This document shows, piece by piece, positions 57,237 through 64,000 of a DNA stretch of 64,000 nt. The translations under genes were made by a program, and so were the position numbers. The stretch spans positions 186,001-250,000 of the forward strand of contig WACJ01000294.1 of NCBI GenBank assembly GCA_008973525.1, given 5' to 3'. Numbering within the stretch: position 1 is the stretch's first letter; the number at the start of each line of letters is the position of its first letter. Source of the DNA: Stenopsyche tienmushanensis. Its lineage: Eukaryota; Arthropoda; Insecta; Trichoptera; Stenopsychidae. The notes beneath the pieces were generated by a model that worked only from the letters and a program-made list of their open reading frames with translations, did no database searches and had not been told where the DNA came from.

Positions 57237-58629
57237 TTTTATATCATATGCCGTTCCGCGAGATTATTTACGGACGTTGAGCATTTTCTGTTCAGGAATG
57301 TTACAACACATAATTGTTTTTATTCATTTTTTGTTAAAATTATATACACACCATTAATATTGATTTTTACATTAAGCTTTTTTTTACTGTGCTAAAAATA
57401 CCCGCGCCCACCGATGATATGTATTTGTTACACTACAAAATTTTTAGTGTCATTTATTAGGTTGAAACGATATCTAATGCGAGGAACATTACCTTGCTTT
57501 CGTAATTTTGTCATTGATCACGTTAGTGCTATAAATTTACAGCTTGTATAACTATTCCGGCTTGCGTTGAGTTAAAGCTTCGCAATGAGTATCAATTTTA
57601 GCACTTGGCTCAAACGAGATAGCTTCTTGACTATTCTTCCGCCTTTGCTATGTAAATCACTATGATAAATGCGAAAATAAAGGAAACTAATGAACAATTT
57701 TAAATAATGGAAAAGGTCATTCCGCATATAGTTATAGTGCATCGAGGAAGTGCTCAAAGGTTCTTCGGTGGACGGTGTATCTGCCAAGATATTAGAGATA
57801 TCATAAATTTTCCAGTTGCGGATTTTTCTTCGTCGGATGTGGAATAACACACGGGTGGAAAAATTTCTGCGAGAAGGCTGTTGGACGCCACAATAAAGTA
57901 GGAAGTGCAGCAAACGGGCCACGATAAATGCTCCGGAGAGCAGCTGATGATGGCGGCGTGACAATGGAGGGCGGTCATGGCGGAAACAACTTTCTCTTCA
58001 TAATCTTAAGGTTGCATTCACAAACATGGAAGTGAATGAGCGAACATTTAAATTCTCAAGATGCACTTTCGATCCGAAATGGAGCAGTGCAAAGAAGAGA
58101 TCTCGTACCGTCGAAAAAAAGCGATTTCCAAACGTAGCTGTCTCTTCTTTCGATCGTGATCGGGGTGAATGCATCGCAATTAAATCGGACGTATAATTGC
58201 AGATTTGTACGAGGATAGTGTTTCTCAATCGGGAGCTGGTAAGCCGTCTGGGGTTAAATAAAAATGCTTCCGGTGTTTTCCGGTTATTAATCGATCGGTG
58301 GTTGGGTGTTGAGCAAAGACGATGATGATGCAGTCTTCTTATCGGAAACGAAGATGCTGTGATTGAAGTCTGCAAGGCTGTTGAATTAAGAGCCGTTTGT
58401 ATTTTGCGAATCCATCGAACGATGAACAATAAGGCATCAGTACTGATTTGTTTTCGCATCTAACGCAAGTCATCATAAATCATGGAGTTACTTTGCGAAT
58501 ATACACGTCAAAAGGCTTTATATTTAAAGCACTTTCAGCTTTTATTATTTTTATGGCTATCTATCAGATCTGATTTTTGAATTCTGATACCTTTCATTTA
58601 TTCATCTGACTATCGGTGTGCTAAAACAT
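57237..58629. other. Intergenic with GC-richer block, no gene recognised
   Basis: The minus-strand frames 57572-57964 and 57998-58459 (130 and 153 codons) are the longest in this part. They have no recognisable domain and unusual composition (rich in Arg/Ser/Thr), so I did not call genes. Confidence 0.3.
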
Positions 58630-59335
58630 ATTTACGCGATTGTTAAATTGATCGCGCAAAATGGTTCCCAAAGTTATATGTGATTTGCATGTGGAGAATT
58701 GTGTCCACTTTGGCTCACGTACGTGATGGACATATTAAGAAGTATACTAATTGTTTAATATCAGAAAATGGAAACTCAGACCGAAAAGTTATGAAAAAAT
58801 CAGGAAATACAGATGTTGAAGAGTGTATTTTTATGTGGTTCATACAAAGTCAATCAACTAGAAAGCCAATATCTGGTCAATTACCGTATGAAAAAGCAAT
58901 ATTTTTCAATACAAATTTAAATGGAGATTCCACCCTTAAAGCAAGTTTGGGCTGGTTTGAAAAATTCAAAGGACGACATGGTATCAGGGAACTTGAAATT
59001 CCTGGGGAGAAGCTTTCTGCTGATATGCCTTCAGCAAACACATTCATTGATACATTGAAGCTATTTGTGGAGAAGGAAGGAATGTACGAAGAGTTTATAT
59101 ACAATGCTGATGAGACCGGCTAAAAATTTGAAAAAAACTACCCAACAAATCTTTAGCATCAAGACGTAAAAATACTTCATCTGGGTACAAAACTAGTACA
59201 GAATATGTCACTGAATTGGGGTTTGCAAATGCTATGATCATCAGAAAAAAGTCTGGATTAATTGTAAAGTTTTTAAACGATGGTATGAAAAACAGTTCAT
59301 ATTAGAATTGAAAAAATATCAAAACTCTATAGATA
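58630..59335 (+). mobile_element. jerky/Tigger-type (CENP-B-like) transposase fragment
   Basis: The frame 58680-59123 carries DVEECIFMWFIQSQSTRKPI, SGQLPYEKAIFFNTNLNGD, LGWFEKFKGRHGIRELEIPG, a CENP-B/Tc5-type DNA-binding domain, and FVEKEGMYEEFIYNADETG, the start of the DDE domain with its first catalytic Asp. An N-terminal HTH relic precedes it. After the stop following ADETG, PTNL*HQDVKILHLGTK continues as a degraded copy and then meets a family A repeat at about 59339. Confidence 0.88.
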
Positions 59336-59337
59336 AA

Positions 59338-59560
59338 AGAGGTTTTTATTTTACTCAACCATTCTACTTTACATGAACCAACACAAAATATATATTAAGT
59401 TGTCTAATCTCTCTTTTGTTCGCTATCGTTATGTTCAGGTATGGTATCCGATTGCGAGCCGCTCCGAAAAGCGGACCGATTGAACATACGAACCTTATGG
59501 ATACTCCGTCCTCTTTTAGGGCTCTTTGCGGTATTTTTAATGATATTTACGATCACTCAT
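59338..59560 (+). repeat. Dispersed repeat family A, copy 6 (partial)
   Basis: It has GGTTTTTATTTTACTCAACC, the CCGAAAAGCGGACCGATTGA core and TCCTCTTTTAGGGCTCTTTG. The left terminus is missing; it abuts the jerky-type fragment. Confidence 0.7.
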
Positions 59561-62500
59561 CATCAATCGATGGCCAAAATCAAAACATGTGTATGTAAAT
59601 CAAAAATTATTCACACTTTCCCTGTCTGCTATGATTATTTTCGATTATCTGGACTACTGTATTGATATTATTATATAATGAGGATCTAAACAAATCCGAG
59701 GGTGTGATATTTGACGAATAAGGAGGATGAGGTAAAAGTTTTAAACTTCTACTCCAACGTTGCGAACATTCATTCCAACACAATAATTTCTGAAATCTGA
59801 ATAATTGTACATATCGGCATTAAATTAAAATCTACAAAGCTGTTTTATTGTTTACAAGTACTTTATGTTAATTATTGTTGGATAAGCGTCGTCTACATTC
59901 GATACAAGGTGGTTAGGGCTTCAACAAACGTGGCTAAATTTGTAGCTTGAGAGCTTAGATATTAATGTATTGCAACATTCAAAGCATGGCAATATTAATA
60001 TAATATTTATCAAAAATTGATTTGTAGGAATTCTACTATATTGACATTAGTAGTGGTCAGTTTTCTGTTTATTTTACAAATTTACATTGGCACGCCATAC
60101 AAACAATTTACACATATTAGCGCCCGTTTAAAAGATCTCTGGTTCAACGGACAGACATGCGGACAAACAGAATGTAATATTTATTCAAGCCGATTTTTCA
60201 TGGTTATTGGCTGCAATTTAAGATTTAAAGTGGTCCATTATGCATTCATTCAGCTAGCAATTTTCTTATTGTTGCTGTCGTGCACAATACGTAAATGCAA
60301 TTAGATTTCAGAGAGCACCAAGGTGAAATGAATGCAATTTTGTCGGATTTGTCTCGAGGCTGAATAAAATGTATTATGGCGGAGAGATCTCTGATTTCGA
60401 TGCCAAATCGGATGTACGAATATAAATATGTACGTGGACGAATGACGAGGCAATATTTAAACGAATATGCAGTACAAATAAGTAAATGTTGGGAAACTGC
60501 GGTTGTGAAAGAGTCATCTCAGACGTGAAGTAGTTCGATTTAGTGCCGCTTTCCAACCAATTCGGATTTGAAGATTTTATGGCAAAGGAGAAAGATGATA
60601 ACGTTTAGGTGGATTAGATGTAAAATGTGTTTGCTAAATGTAGCAAAACTGTGACGAATTAATTGTAACTAAGTTTATCCACTTTCAGATTTAAATATTC
60701 GGACGTAAATGCATGACTTAAATCCAATAATGGCGCGAAGTTATAATTTCGCGAACGTCTCGATAAAGAATAATATGTATGCCAAAGGATGATATGAATC
60801 CCTATCTATAATTTGGCCTCATATTGAAGCTTAAAAAGTAATTATACACATAATTGCGTGATATCCTTGGATAGGAAAAAATCATCGAATTCACCAAGTA
60901 TTAAATGGGCTAAATATATTTTAATTGAAGAACTTTTTCTTTAGTAACGAAGTAATATTATGGCATAATATTAGCGCTTATCCTAAATATTATGGCATTT
61001 AAATGTGTTAATTGGCAAAGAATTAACATTGGGATATTATTTTTGCATACTTTCTATAAAGCCGCGTTTTAACTAATTATCACGAACGAATGTCGCAATG
61101 AGAATAAGTCTGATCTATCGATTCGCTTCAATCATCATGAAATGATGTAAAAATACGTGCATCAATTCAAATTATTTGCATGAGGATGAGTATGGGAAAT
61201 GATTTGAAGACTCTCAGAAACTAGTATTGTGATATTATAAAAGATTTACGAAGAATTTCATAAATTAAGGATAAAGATAAAATTTATCCTCAAGCGATAC
61301 AGAAGATTCCAGGTAAGACTTTGATGAAATTAAATCCAAAAATGATTCAAAACGTTTAGAAATTACGTTAAAAATGCCATCATTCATATGGAGCAGCGAG
61401 TGTTTATTAAAAAACGCGTTTAAGTCATGCTAAGGCACTTTGCAAAATTTTTATGAACAAATCAATCATATACGATTAAGAGAAAAGTTTAAACAAAATA
61501 AACACAACAAATAAACACTCTAGCTAGGAAAAGAAGGATTCCATTCCAGAAAATCCTTCCCAAAAAAATCAACAAGGTCGCCCAGAACAGCTTTCCATGA
61601 TCTTTCGAGGAAAATTGCTCAGTCTTTACTAAACCCCTCTACACTACCCTATCGAGAGAGTCGCGAAAGGTCCCCAGGGCCCGCCCTTTTTGAGTGCTTC
61701 AAATGAAACTTTGAGGTAATGCTACCTTCAATATTGAGTGAATGAGGGGTTGAAGAGGTCTATAGTTATGTATGATGATAATGATTACAATACATTATTG
61801 AGCTATAGTGAGCTCAAACATTCAATCAGTCATGTTTGAGATTAGTCGATAAAGCAAACCGTTTGACATTTTTTGCATATTGGCAATAACCGATAATATG
61901 TATTCAAATTGATTCAAATAATTTAAATTTAATTCAATTCTGGTACCATATAATTATCATTCATTTGGATCTATACATTTTTTATGACGCGAAAGTGTTC
62001 GTAGAAGAATTCGTATGTAATTGGCGCTGTATCCACCCCATGACATTTTTATGAAACCGGTATCGAAAAATTTGTCAATTTTTGATAGCACAGTGCGAAG
62101 ATCGGTGGCAATTCATATGACTGTCAATTATTTTTAAAATGTCAGAATAAATTGAATTTTTAATTGCCTAGAAACCTTTCGTCAAGTGGTACCTTCTTCA
62201 GGTTTCATAATTTGACAGCTTGAGCCTTTTAACTGTATTGGAGAAAAAGATATCTCTGCAAACAATCGTTGTGTGTTCAAACGTATGTCGAGTGTTGACA
62301 TGTCAATTGTCACCTGTTGATCTTGGATCAGCCCAAAGCTTCCAATACCACGTTTCGGTTTTAACTCGAAAACGATATATTTTTGAAACAAATTCGCTAT
62401 TTTCATCATGCGATAAATTACCAGCAGATTATGCAGATATCGACAATTAGTCGCGGTAGGTTTGGCCCTGGATTCGTAATTGAAGTTCTAGAATGATGGT

Positions 62501-63535
62501 CGATTTACTAACTGTACAAATTCACCCAACATGCAATCTTGTGCAACTGTGCATTGACCTTTTTAGGGACCGGTTTTCGAAAATTTCAAAACGCACATAA
62601 AAAATGTTAAAATGCAACCGGACACCAGATTTGATAGTCGCTTTGAACTACGATTAGTTCAATCGATTGAAAGAAAATGATCCAACCGTTATGCTGTATA
62701 CCCTAATCGGTCATTTGGCGCAAGTTCACATCCATTTATGTAATGCCCCATTACATTGAATGGCCTATTAGGCGTCGATTAAATTTTGTAACAGGACACT
62801 TAAGACGAAATTTATGGCGATATTCGCTTGCAGATAAAGCATGATGTTAAAAATCGTAATGCACATAAATCATATGCTTGTAATGGAAGAATTTTATGTT
62901 GCCATAATTCTAATTAATTCATTAATTTACACACATTTATTGGATTAATATTGAATTAATTCAATGGGCCATTTACATAGTGGCATGCGTTTCCAATTTA
63001 TTATCGATTCAATCTAAATATTTATACCTCAAAATGACTTGAGAGCGATAATTTTTACACACATGTAAATGTTAATTGCAATCCAATTGACATTTATGCT
63101 AAGAAGATTACGATTTATGGATTTATTGAAGAAAAGAGTAATTATTTTTTTAGGGCAATGTGTTTTAATTTGTAACTTAATTAATTCCATTTGTAATTTT
63201 GCAATCCATATATATATAAAGTCTTTGAAAAATCGGAAAAGACGGAAAAATCATATAGATTTCAGTTAATTAATAGATTTAGGATGATTGAATAATATCT
63301 TATATTCATACACAAAGGTTCCATCTGAAATATTAGTAGATGGTTAATTAAATTATTGCATTTTAATCACGACAATCAGGTCTTAATATAGTGGATTAGA
63401 TCCAGGACTCTTGATTTGTAGACTGTATTTAATTGAAGATTACATATAAGACTTTTTATATCTATTTATACATATGTGGATACAGGTGTAACATAAGCAA
63501 TCATCAAGATCTTAACAATATCTGATTAAGTATTG
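59561..63535. other. Intergenic, no gene recognised
   Basis: The 95-codon plus frame at 60017-60304 starts with a hydrophobic stretch (LVVVSFLFILQIYI) but lacks family motifs and splice context. 61560-61720 is less AT-rich. Nothing else can be supported. Confidence 0.3.
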
Positions 63536-63896
63536 GCACAAGGGAGTAGCAAAGTACGCAGAATACCAGTCGAGAATTGTATATGGTTTTTATTTTTCTT
63601 GACCATTCTACTTTAAATGAATTAACAATGATTAACACTGTTCGTTTTTATAATATATATTCCATATTCTTTGTTATCGCTTAAACATTGCGCCATTCCC
63701 ATCCCAATAAAGTAAAGACAACAATACTTTCGATCGATTGTAAAATTTAAACAACTCGCCCGATCAATCTTCTTCGGAAAACTTCGTTTTGTAATGAGGT
63801 TCAGTAATCGCTCTGTAGATATGTTCAGGTGTGGCGTCCGACCGTGAGGCGTTCATTTGCTATATCAGCGGTCCGAAAAGCGGACCAGTTAGCCAC
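63536..63896 (+). repeat. Dispersed repeat family A, copy 7
   Basis: It has CGCAGAATACCAGTCGAGAA, GATCGATTGTAAAATTTAAA, the CGCCCGATCAATCTTCTTCG block and the GCGGTCCGAAAAGCGGACCA core. It stops at about 63896, where an antisense mariner fragment begins, the same arrangement as copy 4. Confidence 0.75.
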
Positions 63897-63899
63897 TCC

Positions 63900-64000
63900 T
63901 CCTAATGAACATCTCGGGTTAGTGGTTCGGGCACGTTCCTTTGTCTCTAATGTGAAGTGATGGACCCATGTTTCATCCATGGTTATGAATTGATGCAAAA
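63900..64000 (-). mobile_element. Mariner fragment at the window edge, antisense
   Basis: The minus translation from the edge reads FLHQFITMDETWVHHFTLET, the block with the first catalytic Asp (MDETW) of cecropia-type mariners. The element continues beyond the window. Confidence 0.75.

Noticed and set aside
57572..58459. Minus-strand frames of 130 and 153 codons
   Set aside because: No recognisable domain, no splice context linking them, and composition unlike conserved proteins; probably chance in a GC-richer stretch.
1..64000. Search by eye for tRNA, rRNA, CRISPR arrays or bacterial-type gene clusters
   Set aside because: None was recognisable; the gene structures are eukaryotic throughout. 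Small RNA genes could be missed without a covariance search.

Overview
This is an AT-rich eukaryotic nuclear window. Spliced genes with GT..AG introns, a 5'TOP-like ribosomal-protein leader, and mariner, hAT, piggyBac, jerky-type and R1-like transposon remains all point to an insect; I cannot fix the order. No prokaryotic operons, CRISPR arrays, rRNA or tRNA genes were seen. Five host genes are recognisable and together cover only a small part of the sequence; most of the rest is decayed transposon or featureless AT-rich DNA.

Host genes. (1) kermit/GIPC, a PDZ trafficking adaptor, lies on the minus strand with its first coding exon at 26612-26860 and its last three at 813-1728. They are joined by a single intron of about 24.9 kb that holds most of the mobile elements of the left third. 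(2) RpL37 (32289-33312, minus), (3) mRpL20 (33955-34410, plus), (4) a PET117-like cytochrome-oxidase assembly factor (35585-36026, minus) and (5) a 14-exon secreted lipase with a C-terminal PLAT domain (37266-41244, minus) form a compact island of about 9 kb. Its genes serve cytosolic translation, mitochondrial translation, respiratory-chain assembly and lipid digestion or mobilisation; nothing suggests they are functionally coupled.

Mobile DNA. At least eight mariner pieces from several lineages are present. Two have both terminal inverted repeats (9432-10481 and 12378-13408, the latter with a TA duplication). A 2.04-kb hAT element (18877-20917) has a perfect 8-bp target duplication and carries a LINE fragment inside it. 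A 2.2-kb piggyBac copy (27946-30156) lies between TTAA sites. There are also an R1-like LINE remnant (about 20945-22090), a BED-finger hAT fragment (50755-51210), a jerky/Tigger-type fragment (58630-59335) and a possible Merlin/IS1016-like fragment (45131-45450). Several unclassified dispersed families recur: family A (seven copies, hAT-like left end), family B (two copies, with short terminal inverted repeats), family C (five copies of a short helitron-like sequence), family E (two copies) and a 65-bp tandem repeat.

The window does not show a clear novel multi-gene system. The best leads are the very large, transposon-filled kermit intron with an out-of-phase last splice junction, a short upstream ORF in the kermit leader, the uncharacterised family A repeat that twice abuts antisense mariner fragments, and the Merlin-like ORF. 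No search or alignment could be run; family names rest on recognised motifs, and exon borders on reading splice sites and phase by eye.
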